Below, piece by piece: positions 52,522 through 59,855 of a DNA stretch of 64,000 nt. The stretch lies in the NCBI RefSeq assembly GCF_037076525.1, contig NZ_AP029018.1:1947001-2011000 (forward strand), given 5' to 3'. The notes under the pieces are model-generated. The model was given only the letters and a program-made list of their open reading frames with translations. It was not told the DNA's origin and made no database searches. The stretch's first letter is position 1, and every line of letters starts with the position of its first letter. The position numbers and the translations under genes were made by a program. This DNA comes from Selenomonas sp. TAMA-11512 (lineage in GTDB: Bacteria; Bacillota; Negativicutes; Selenomonadales; Selenomonadaceae).

Positions 52522-53378
52522 AACGGCCTCCCATAAATCGCATCCACGAGCCGCACCGCGCGGCATACCTCTTTCACGTCATGCACGCGATGAATCTCCA
52601 CGCCGGCGAGCTGCCCGACGACCGTCGCGGCAATCGTTCCCTCCAGCCGCTCATCCACCGGGAGATCGAGCGTATTCCCGATGAAACTCTTGCGGCTGAT
52701 GCCCAGGAGCATCGGATACGCCTTGCCGTCTATGTTCTTCAACCGGGCAAGGTGCCGCATGACATATAGATTCTGCTCCGTCGTCTTGCCGAAACCGATC
52801 CCCGGATCAAGGACGAGACGATCTTGTTTCACGCCTGCCGTCAACGCCTGTCCTATGCTCTTTCGGAAAAAATTCTCTATCGAGTCGAGGATATCTCCGA
52901 CATAGTTCGTATCCGTGCGGTTGTGCATGACGATGACGGGAACCTCGTGACGCGCCGCGACGGCTGCCATCTCTCCCGGTTCCTCCGCGTACTGCAGCCC
53001 CCAAATATCATTGATGATGTGCGCGCCGGCCGCAATGGCTTCATCTGCCGTCCGCGCCTTAAACGTATCCACGGACACAGGCACAGAAAGCTCCGGCACA
53101 ATATGCCTGACAAACGGCAGCAGCCGCTCCATCTCCTCCTCGGCGGAAATTGGGACAAACCCGGGACGCGACGATTCCGCGCCGATATCGATGATGTCAG
53201 CGCCCTCCTCCGCCATTGCAAGCGCATGCCGCAGGGCCTTGTCAAGTGTATTCCACCTGCCGCCATCCGAGAAAGAATCCTCCGTCACGTTCAGGATCCC
53301 CATGATGAGACTCTTCTCGCCGAGTGTCAGATGCTTTCCGTCATTCCATCGGTACGTGAGCTTGATCCGATCCGTCAC
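52518..53378 (-). CDS. folP: Dihydropteroate synthase
   Basis: 286 residues, the sulfonamide target. MGILNVTEDSFSDGG, IDIGAESSRPGF, DPGIGFGKT and LLGISRKSFIG are the family signatures. It overlaps folE by 38 bp, an unusually deep overlap for this operon, and folB by 4 bp. Confidence 0.96.
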   Translation of the reverse strand: MTDRIKLTYRWNDGKHLTLGEKSLIMGILNVTEDSFSDGGRWNTLDKALRHALAMAEEGADIIDIGAESSRPGFVPISAEEEMERLLPFVRHIVPELSVPVSVDTFKARTADEAIAAGAHIINDIWGLQYAEEPGEMAAVAARHEVPVIVMHNRTDTNYVGDILDSIENFFRKSIGQALTAGVKQDRLVLDPGIGFGKTTEQNLYVMRHLARLKNIDGKAYPMLLGISRKSFIGNTLDLPVDERLEGTIAATVVGQLAGVEIHRVHDVKEVCRAVRLVDAIYGRPF

Positions 53379-53952
53379 ATCGATTCCTCTCCTTCTTATT
53401 CGCTTCCAGGATCCGCCACGCCTCTTGCCGAAGATGCGTATCCTCCTTCAGTCTGCCAAGCGCCGCCGTTGTCACCGTCTTCGTATCGGGCGCAATCTCA
53501 CCGCGCATCATCATGCACAGCTGCCTCGCCTCGCAAATGACAAGGACGCCGTCGGCCCCTGTCCCTTTTTCAATCTCCTCCGCGATTTCTCTCGTCAGTC
53601 GCTCCTGCAGCTGCGGACGCCGCGCGAGAATATCAACAAGCTGACCGAATTTGCTGAAGCCGGCAACCCTTCCGTCCTTTGCAAGATATGCGATATGCAC
53701 CTCGCCGAAAAAAGGCAGGAGATGATGCTCGCACATGGAGTACACAGGAATGTTGCAAACCGCCGTCAAGCCGTCTGTTCCCGCAGAAAAAAGTTCTCCC
53801 CAGATAGTCTTCGGGTCTTCCTGACATCCCCGGAGCAAAAACTCAAACAGCTCCGTGACACGTGCAGGGGTTCTTTCCATGTCCTCCCTCTTCAGATCGA
53901 CCCCTATTTCCTCCAGAAAGGTGCGCATAGCAGCGATTGCTTTTTCTCTCAT
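53341..53952 (-). CDS. folE: GTP cyclohydrolase I
   Basis: 203 residues. First enzyme of tetrahydrofolate synthesis, making dihydroneopterin triphosphate. Zinc and active-site residues are visible in YSMCEHHLLPFFGEVHIAYL and in VICEARQLCMMMRG. First gene of folE-folP-folB-folK. The C-terminal tail (about 15 residues) within folP is not typical of the family. Confidence 0.95.
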   Translation of the reverse strand: MREKAIAAMRTFLEEIGVDLKREDMERTPARVTELFEFLLRGCQEDPKTIWGELFSAGTDGLTAVCNIPVYSMCEHHLLPFFGEVHIAYLAKDGRVAGFSKFGQLVDILARRPQLQERLTREIAEEIEKGTGADGVLVICEARQLCMMMRGEIAPDTKTVTTAALGRLKEDTHLRQEAWRILEANKKERNRCDGSDQAHVPME

Positions 53953-54139
53953 CTAAACGCCCTCCTACTTCGATTGCACCTGCGGCAGCAAGATAATAAA
54001 CATCATATGCAAACATCCGCCTGCAGACCCTGTGCGCCGATCTATAGAAATACACGCAGTCCGCCTGCATTATCCGGCTTCTCTTTATAATAAAAGAGGG
54101 TATGAACATCTCTGTCCAAACCCTGATATGCACAGCAAA

Positions 54140-54214
54140 TGGTGCGCTCGGCGGGAGTCGAACCCACGCTTTCAGCTCCGGAGGCTGACGTCCTATCCAC
54201 TGGACTACGAGCGC
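54140..54214 (-). tRNA. tRNA-Arg (CCG)
   Basis: Minus-strand cloverleaf: acceptor GCGCTCG pairs with CGAGCGC, anticodon loop CTCCGGA between TCAGC and GCTGA, T-loop TTCGACT, encoded CCA. It reads CGG codons. A short MITE copy begins six bases upstream. Confidence 0.93.
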
Positions 54215-54219
54215 AAACC

Positions 54220-54265
54220 TTAAGGAAACACTAATACAGATTTCATTTTATCAGCGTTTCCTTAG
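54220..54265. repeat. MITE-like element, 46-bp deleted copy
   Basis: TTAAGGAAACACTAATACAG then ATTTTATCAGCGTTTCCTTAG. Nearly identical in layout to 917-962, implying that this short form itself moves or arises repeatedly. Confidence 0.75.
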
Positions 54266-54395
54266 AAACGACATTGATTATATCACTCCCCGCCCCTCTT
54301 TGTCTATTCTTTTTTAGATTTCCCGCCATTCCGGCAGATTCTTTCATCGGATACATAAATTTTCTGAAAAAATATCTGAAAATTTTTAGAAAATA

Positions 54396-54424
54396 TTGCA
54401 TTTTCCTGTGAGATTTGCTATACT
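54396..54424 (+). promoter_or_regulatory. Promoter of a candidate small RNA
   Basis: TTGCAT (54396-54401), 17 bases, TATACT (54419-54424). No open reading frame with a ribosome site follows. Confidence 0.65.
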
Positions 54425-54430
54425 GAATAT

Positions 54431-54633
54431 GCGGCAGGTGGACTAAGCGTCATCCCGCCTTTAGTGCCGTACCTTACTAACCACTAGGGGGAATCATCTC
54501 CCCGGATGGTTCCTCCTGGTGGTAAATTTGTATATATATCCCTTTCCCATACGGATGACGATCGGTATGTCATCCAATTGACAATACCCCCAAAGGCAGC
54601 ATTAAAACCTGACTTTGGGGGTATTGTTTATGT
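54431..54633 (+). ncRNA. Candidate structured RNA of about 200 nt
   Basis: Between the promoter above and a strong plus-strand terminator (ACAATACCCCCAAAG / CTTTGGGGGTATTG, 54581-54625) lie several hairpins. CGGCA...TGCCG encloses the 5' part; TTACTAACCACTAGG...CCTGGTGGTAA (about 54474-54525) forms a long stem with wobble pairs; GGATGAC...GTCATCC is at about 54553-54575. No coding frame fits. I do not recognise the family: it does not have the single long rod of 6S RNA or the SRP core motif. Confidence 0.55.
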
Positions 54634-54654
54634 TAAATTTTTTCAACGCAAACA

Positions 54655-54690
54655 CATAGAAAAGCGCAGGATGTGTAATCTCCTGCGCTT
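54655..54690 (-). terminator. Terminator of the zinc-ribbon gene
   Basis: AGCGCAGGA and TCCTGCGCT pair; in the minus direction TTTTCTATG follows. Confidence 0.8.
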
Positions 54691-54732
54691 TGGTAACCAC
54701 ATTGCCGTTGCCGACAACACGTCTTTATTCTC

Positions 54733-55029
54733 TTAGTAAGAAGAGCGCTTTTCCTGGAAGCAGTCGCGGCAGTATACGGGACGATCATTCTTCGGCTCAA
54801 AGGGAACCTCCGTCTCCTTACCGCATTCCGCACAGACAACCGTATACATCTGACGAGCTGGACGATCCGAACCGTCATCACGGCTGCGACGGCGCTTATC
54901 ACGGCAATCACGGCAACGAACCGGGTCGTTTTCAAAACCTTTCTCTGCGTAGAATTCCTGCTCGCCTGCGCTAAAGATAAAGTCGTTACCACAGTCTTTG
55001 CACTTTAATGTTCTGTCTTCAAATGCCAT
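54733..55029 (-). CDS. Zinc-ribbon domain protein
   Basis: 98 residues, two zinc ribbons. The first is LKCKDCGNDFIF...VRCRDCRDKR (CxxC pairs about 26 residues apart, the zf-trcl type) and the second VVCAECGKETEV...VYCRDCF (CxxC-x17-CxxC type). A basic linker between them suggests RNA or DNA contact. Start ATG 55027-55029 follows AAGGAG. Function of this family is not established. Confidence 0.88.
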   Translation of the reverse strand: MAFEDRTLKCKDCGNDFIFSAGEQEFYAEKGFENDPVRCRDCRDKRRRSRDDGSDRPARQMYTVVCAECGKETEVPFEPKNDRPVYCRDCFQEKRSSY

Positions 55030-55192
55030 TAAAAATTTCTCCTTGCTGCGTAGTCGCAAATAAACTATAGAGCCCGGTCCCGTAGAAAACCATCTCGTCC
55101 AAACCCTTCTTAGAGATTATACTCGAATGAGCGTAAAAAAACAAGTAAAAAATCTTTATGCCCTCTAATCTTTTGTCTCATTTATTCTTTTA

Positions 55193-55340
55193 TGCACGCT
55201 AAGGGCGGAAGTTCTGTCCGCAATCTTCTCCAAGTGCGTTTGAGTCATGACGCAGGAGTCCAGCTTGCTCCATATAATAGCAAGAGTTCTGCGTGCACCA
55301 TCACAGGCTTTATGCCTGTGATGGGCGGGAATTTTTGTCC
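55193..55340 (+). ncRNA. Candidate structured RNA with closing stem
   Basis: TGCACGC (55193-55199) pairs with GCGTGCA (55291-55297), enclosing GGCGGA...TCCGC, GCGT...ACGC and GCTTGCT...AGCAAG hairpins. Directly after comes the perfect hairpin CCATCACAGGC / GCCTGTGATGG (55298-55324) and GGGAATTTTTG, which resembles a terminator or an expression platform. There is no gene downstream on the plus strand for a riboswitch to control. Unidentified. Confidence 0.4.
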
Positions 55341-55369
55341 GGAACCACAGGCAAACAATACCATTCTGA

Positions 55370-55690
55370 TTGACAATTTCGATTCGCTCCTATATCATAG
55401 AAAATGAAAGAGGATGAACGACTGAAGGCGTTAGGCTGTCGGCAGCATCAGCTGTCCGGCTGGGGTGACCTGTAAGCATGGACGCGGCGTTTCCTCGATG
55501 AGATTGACCGGTGGATATGGCGTGGTTGTCGCCTGCATCTGCGGCGCGGCTGGGGACACCTGTATACTGACGCACACCGGCATCTCCTTTTTTTATTTGG
55601 CCAGCATAACGCGTATACTGACAGTAGAAGAAGCTCTCATTTGCCCACCAAAGGTGAAACTCCTTGCCGGGAATGAGGGCTTCTTTTTTT
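55370..55690 (+). ncRNA. Candidate transcript with internal 90-nt repeat
   Basis: TTGACA (55370-55375), 17 bases, TATCAT (55393-55398) make a good promoter; a 12-bp stem GAAGCTCTCATT / AATGAGGGCTTC followed by seven T (55630-55690) makes a good terminator. Between them two related segments about 90 bases apart share CGGCTGGGG and ACCTGT cores (near 55458 and 55548). The opposite strand has an open frame (55390-55740, ATG after GGGGAGGAA) in which the same repeat reads TGVPSRAADAGDN / TGHPSRTADAADS, so a small minus-strand protein is the competing reading. Confidence 0.4.
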
Positions 55691-55740
55691 ACAATCACAT
55701 CATAAACACTAATCTCCGTAGGGTTAAGAGTAAATAACAT

Positions 55741-55894
55741 CACCACGTTCCTCCCCTACAACACGAACTGTATGTATTTTTCCATCAATCATTACGGGAA
55801 CATAGCTCGATGATAGGCGATTGCCATGGGCTTCTTCTTTACTTTCCGATTCGGAACACTTTCTACAAGAGCGGCATAATTTAGTAGATCAAGA
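55741..55894 (-). other. Possible gene remnant abutting the CRISPR array
   Basis: Minus-strand fragments in two frames look protein-like: NYAALVESVPNRKVKKKPMA to a stop, then PVMIDGKIHTVRVVGEERGD in the neighbouring frame. They would join with a frameshift and run directly into the last repeat. No start is visible. It may be a gene cut by the array or its flanking rearrangement. Otherwise I see nothing firm between 55060 and the array beyond the RNA candidates. Confidence 0.3.
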
Positions 55895-56943
55895 TTTCTA
55901 AGCCGCCTATGCAGCGGTCAACTGCCGGTGCAGCAAAGTTATATGAAAGCGAAATTTCTAAGCCGCCTATGCGGCGGTCAACTGTTGTCTCGCTTCGGGA
56001 CGAACACTTTGTCGTTTCTAAACCGCCTATGCGGCGGTCAACGGATAGCGATGTAGTTTGCGCGCAGGTTTGCCTTTCTAAGCCGCCTATGCGGCGGTCA
56101 ACGAAGCTCCGACGGACTCATGTTCTCCAAGATCTTTCTAAGCCGCCTATGCGGCGGTCAACCGTACTTCTCTAAATACGGCAAACCAACACCATTTCTA
56201 AGCCGCCTATGCGGCGGGTAACCAGCTGAAAGGCGGTCTATGGATCGTCAATTCTTTCTAAGCCGCCTATGCGGCGGGTAACAGAAGTCTGGACGATCTC
56301 GCAACAGTTCGTCATTTCTAAGCCGCCTATGCGGCGGTCAACCGGCTTTGCATGTCAATCATGCCCTCCATGACTTTCTAAGCCGCCTATGCGGCGGTCA
56401 ACTGCAACGTATACAAAAGAATATGGAGGCTATTTTTCTAAGCCGCCTATGCGGCGGTCAACATCAAACGGCAGTCGGTATTACGGCGATCATGTTTCTA
56501 AGCCGCCTATGCGGCGGTCAACTCAATCTCAAAAATTAACATCTGAAGCTGCTTTTTCTAAGCCGCCTATGCGGCGGTCAACACGCCGCCGGAGGAGACG
56601 GAGCCGCAAGAGCATTTCTAAGCCGCCTATGCGGCGGTCAACATCAGAGCCAAAACACCCTTTCTTTAGCTTAATTTCTAAGCCGCCTATGCGACGGTCA
56701 ACGGCAATTGCGCGCCCTCCAACGCGCCGCCTGTTTTCTAAGCCGCCTATGCGGCGGTCAACCAGACCAATGGGGAAGTCACGAAACGCACACATTTCTA
56801 AGCCGCCTATGCGGCGGTCAACTTTAAGTTAGTATTGTCTCGCATCGGCGAGGATTTCTAAGCCGCCTATGCGGCGGTCAACCACCAGTGGGAAGTTGAT
56901 GATTTGCGAAAAGCTTTTCTAAGCCGCCTATGCGGCGGTCAAC
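55895..56943 (-). CRISPR. Type I-F CRISPR array, 18 repeats, 17 spacers
   Basis: Repeats of 28 nt every 60 nt; 16 spacers of 32 nt and one of 33 nt (56883-56915). In the crRNA sense (minus strand) the repeat opens GTTGA, has the 5-bp stem CCGCC/GGCGG with loop GCATA, and ends CTTAGAAA as the 5' handle, the I-F pattern. Variant repeats: 55895 (array end), 56015, the pair 56195 and 56255, and 56675. The degenerate repeat at the left, the cas genes at the right and the promoter at 56991-57019 agree that the leader is on the right and the newest spacer is the 33-nt one. Confidence 0.98.
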
Positions 56944-56990
56944 AGCAAAAAAATGTACTTCAACCCAGGTCTCTCAAGATCTGCGTTATC

Positions 56991-57019
56991 ATTTTACAGC
57001 TTTACCCCAATTTTTTCAA
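56991..57019 (-). promoter_or_regulatory. CRISPR leader promoter
   Basis: Minus strand TTGAAA (57019-57014), 17 bases, TAAAAT (56996-56991), about 45 bp before the first repeat. The AT-rich leader runs from 56944 to about 57075, where a MITE begins. Confidence 0.6.
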
Positions 57020-57075
57020 TACTATCATCGCCCCTTATATTTCGGGATCTCACACATTCTCTTAAAAAAAGGGTA

Positions 57076-57241
57076 ATAGGAAGCACTGATAAATTCAGCC
57101 CGATCATCTTGGAGCATCTTTTCCGCCCGCACTTCGGCAGCAAATCCTCCACAGAGCACCACTCTGCGTCCGGTTTGCCTCCTTGTTCGGACGAAAAATC
57201 TATGCCAATCTGACAGTCTCCATTTTATCAGCGATTCCTAA
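57076..57241. repeat. MITE-like element, full-length copy, between cas6f and the leader
   Basis: About 166 bp, ATAGGAAGCACTGATAAATT at the left and ATTTTATCAGCGATTCCTAA at the right, strongly similar along its length to 20656-20820. Its right end supplies the cas6f stop codon (TAG, 57240-57238). Confidence 0.9.
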
Positions 57242-57819
57242 AACTCCGGCACGGTGGAGGCATTGTCCAAGCCATACGCCCCAAAACCGTTATCACAAAT
57301 CTCGGACGCTTCCTGCTTCACGATATGCAACCGAAAGGGCCGGCCCGTACTGAGGCTTTGAAGCTGTATATAGGGAGCAAGCCCCTTCCAATTATCCTTT
57401 GGAAACAGCTCCAACGCTTCCTCATACTCGATATCATGCCGCTTGGCATAGCGTCTTGCCTTTTGCCTCTGACTGTTTTCGCTATGGCAGCGACAATAGA
57501 CAGCGTGGCCTCGCACCGCTGATACAGGGATTGGCCTGACGCCCGTGATATGGACATAATCATCAAAGCGACGCAGTTGCTTCTTCAAATCCAATCTTTC
57601 TAAGATCTCTTCACTCTTGGAAAAGACGCGAAGCTTCATGCCAAGCCCCCGATCTTCTCCACTTTCCTGATACTCAGGAAACGATACGCCGATCTCTCCC
57701 CGCCCGTCTTCCAAGAGTTCCGCCAAGCCTATATGCAGCTGCTGATACACCTTTGACCACAGATGATAGATAGAGATTTCCGCCCCGGTTAGCAAGGTCA
57801 ATTCCTGATAAAACTGCAT
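57238..57819 (-). CDS. cas6f: CRISPR endoribonuclease Cas6f (Csy4)
   Basis: 193 residues. Cleaves the pre-crRNA 3' of the repeat stem and stays bound to it. By comparison from memory with Pseudomonas Csy4: catalytic His29 lies in QQLHIGLAE at exactly residue 29; GVSFPEYQES and STGRPFRLHI match conserved strands; the arginine-rich helix is SQRQKARRYAKRHDIEYEEA; and the end AYGLDNASTVPEF corresponds to the YGLSxGxxVPWF tail, with Glu replacing Trp. The stop lies in the MITE, so the final residues may have been altered. Confidence 0.95.
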   Translation of the reverse strand: MQFYQELTLLTGAEISIYHLWSKVYQQLHIGLAELLEDGRGEIGVSFPEYQESGEDRGLGMKLRVFSKSEEILERLDLKKQLRRFDDYVHITGVRPIPVSAVRGHAVYCRCHSENSQRQKARRYAKRHDIEYEEALELFPKDNWKGLAPYIQLQSLSTGRPFRLHIVKQEASEICDNGFGAYGLDNASTVPEF

Positions 57820-57830
57820 ATCTTTCCCTC

Positions 57831-58919
57831 CTACTTACCCTTTCCAAAGACCCCTCCACGGATAAGCACAGCCATGACGTAATGCTCGTCTTCCTTGCGA
57901 TTCAGTCCTTCTCCAAGAGCATAGCTGTCAAAGAGCGTATAGAAATCTTTCTTTTCCTGTGGAAGCCGAAATGCCTTTCCGAGATTCGTCACAGCGCCAT
58001 ACGGCTCAATGGCAATCGGTCCCACACCGTTCTCTGCATCCGCATAGTCGGGGTACCATGTATCGATGGTACGGATGGCATTGGAGAGTTTCTGTGAGTG
58101 CATAGCTGCAATACCTTGGACGGAGTAAAGGACTTTTCCCTTATCCCCCTTTCCTTTGCTTGCGTTAAAGACAAGCTCTTCACTCGGATATACTTCCTGC
58201 CCCGTTCCAAGCTTCGCATAGGCCTCCACCTCAATATACACATGCCCTCTCTTCCCACAGAGCGCCTCCGCGATCAACCCTGCAAGTTCCTCCGTGTCGC
58301 CCGGATTATCAAAATCTCTCAAACTATAATCGTAGGCGTTAAATACCCAAGTCTTTTCTTCCGCCCTGCCATTCGGGACCAAAGCGCGTCCGTCTGCATC
58401 CTGTTTCCATTCCTGCACCCATGCCTTCACGACGACTTCTATCTCCTCCGCACCCAGGCGATTTCTCCAGAGGAATCTCGCATTGGCAATATTCTGCGCA
58501 TAGCGGAAGGCAAGCTCCGAAAAGCCATATTTCTCTATATACTTTTTCGCAACCCCTTTATATTTCTGCTGAAACTTTGCATTGTTGCAGGCTGACGGAC
58601 TCTCAATCCCACTCAGCACCTTTATCGTAAAGGCTACCTTCAAGGTGTCTTGGTGCATATCAAGCGCGCAGGCATCAACCCTCTGTGGGTTTGGGTTTTC
58701 CACCTTCGCATTAATCTTTGCAGGGTTATTTTGTACAGCATCCGGCAATCGGTTTGAGATGGTACCTCTCACAGATTTTTCCACAATCGCCAGCGGGGTG
58801 CTCTTCGCATGCCGTTTTTCCCACGTCGTGCCGTGCATGCAGCCGTCCGAGACAACGAGCTTCTTCTCGTACGCCAACACCGATGGAATTTCTTTCTCTT
58901 GCTCTTGCTTTTTAGCCAT
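57831..58919 (-). CDS. cas7f: Cascade backbone protein Cas7f (Csy3)
   Basis: 362 residues. Forms the six-copy backbone along the crRNA spacer. Family landmarks: SVLAYEKKLVVSDGCM, VEKSVRGTISNRLPDA, LDMHQDTLKVAFTIKVL and NIANARFLWRNRLGAEEIEV, all close to Pseudomonas Csy3 as I recall it. Twelve bases separate it from cas6f. Confidence 0.96.
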   Translation of the reverse strand: MAKKQEQEKEIPSVLAYEKKLVVSDGCMHGTTWEKRHAKSTPLAIVEKSVRGTISNRLPDAVQNNPAKINAKVENPNPQRVDACALDMHQDTLKVAFTIKVLSGIESPSACNNAKFQQKYKGVAKKYIEKYGFSELAFRYAQNIANARFLWRNRLGAEEIEVVVKAWVQEWKQDADGRALVPNGRAEEKTWVFNAYDYSLRDFDNPGDTEELAGLIAEALCGKRGHVYIEVEAYAKLGTGQEVYPSEELVFNASKGKGDKGKVLYSVQGIAAMHSQKLSNAIRTIDTWYPDYADAENGVGPIAIEPYGAVTNLGKAFRLPQEKKDFYTLFDSYALGEGLNRKEDEHYVMAVLIRGGVFGKGK

Positions 58920-58931
58920 GATTCATGCCTC

Positions 58932-59855
58932 CTATTCCTTCTCATTCCTACAAAGATAATATCCCTTATCTTCCTCATGATGATAGGTCCACATCATATC
59001 CTCGACGCTCTCCACCCGGATGGGCAGGACAAACTCGCCCAATGTGACGAGCGGTTCGACAAAATGGTGTTCCGTACTCGCATCGCGACAGCAAGCTCCT
59101 GTCGTCGCACCGGACAGAGCGCGAAACCCCACAGCAATCGGCACAGTCCACCCGCCTGCAATCTTCTTTGTTCTCTGCCAAGATATCTCTTTCGCAGCCT
59201 CATTTGCTTCGTCTTTCACATCGACGATCAGATGATCTAAAAGCGCTGTCAAAGCATCCTTCTCCTGCTTTTCTTCCATGTACCGGAGCAGTCTCGACCT
59301 CCTCTCAAGCAGGACGCAGCCGGGCACGAGGCTGCGCATCACCTTCCGCACATCTTCAGGATCATGATCATCTACTGGAAGACATTTGACGCGCAAATCC
59401 TTATTCGAATTTTGAATATCTCCGCCCGCCATTTTCATCTGTGGAAGGAGGTTCCTTACCGTCTCTTCAAAACCCTTTTCCTCATTCACATCCAGCCCTG
59501 AGAGCTCTATCAGCAGACTGACCTCCAAGTGAACTCTGGGCTCCTGTATAAATGGCGATCGTTCATATTCGCCTTTTTCTTTGTCGTACTTTAAGGCGTT
59601 GAAAGGATTTGCAGTGCCGATAATTGCCGCATGAGACATCCCTGCATCTTTATACGTTTGCAGGTTCATCGAGTGGCAGGAAATGCCCAGCCCTTTCAGC
59701 TCGATATGCGAAAATGCGTGCGCTCGAAGCTTCCGCTCCAGAGCGTGCATGGCGCCCAGCCAGGACGTCATCGCAGGAAAGCCTATGGTATAGAGGCTGC
59801 TTGCCGCATTGGCATTGTGTACGCGGATGTGTGACAGAAGGAGATACGTCTTCAT
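58932..59855 (-). CDS. cas5f: Cascade subunit Cas5f (Csy2)
   Basis: 307 residues. Caps the 5' handle of the crRNA together with Cas8f. It begins MKTYLLLSHIRVHNANAASS and has FPAMTSWLGAMHALERKL and the C-terminal half VPIAVGFRALSGATTGACCR expected of Csy2. It overlaps cas8f by 4 bp. Confidence 0.94.
   Translation of the reverse strand: MKTYLLLSHIRVHNANAASSLYTIGFPAMTSWLGAMHALERKLRAHAFSHIELKGLGISCHSMNLQTYKDAGMSHAAIIGTANPFNALKYDKEKGEYERSPFIQEPRVHLEVSLLIELSGLDVNEEKGFEETVRNLLPQMKMAGGDIQNSNKDLRVKCLPVDDHDPEDVRKVMRSLVPGCVLLERRSRLLRYMEEKQEKDALTALLDHLIVDVKDEANEAAKEISWQRTKKIAGGWTVPIAVGFRALSGATTGACCRDASTEHHFVEPLVTLGEFVLPIRVESVEDMMWTYHHEEDKGYYLCRNEKE

Noticed and set aside
54431-54633. 6S RNA or SRP RNA
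   Set aside because: Several separate hairpins rather than one long rod with a central bubble, and no SRP GGAAGCAGC-type core.
55909-56832. Open frames with repeated SKPPMRRST units
   Set aside because: Direct translation of CRISPR repeats; the 60-nt period is a multiple of three, which keeps frames open.
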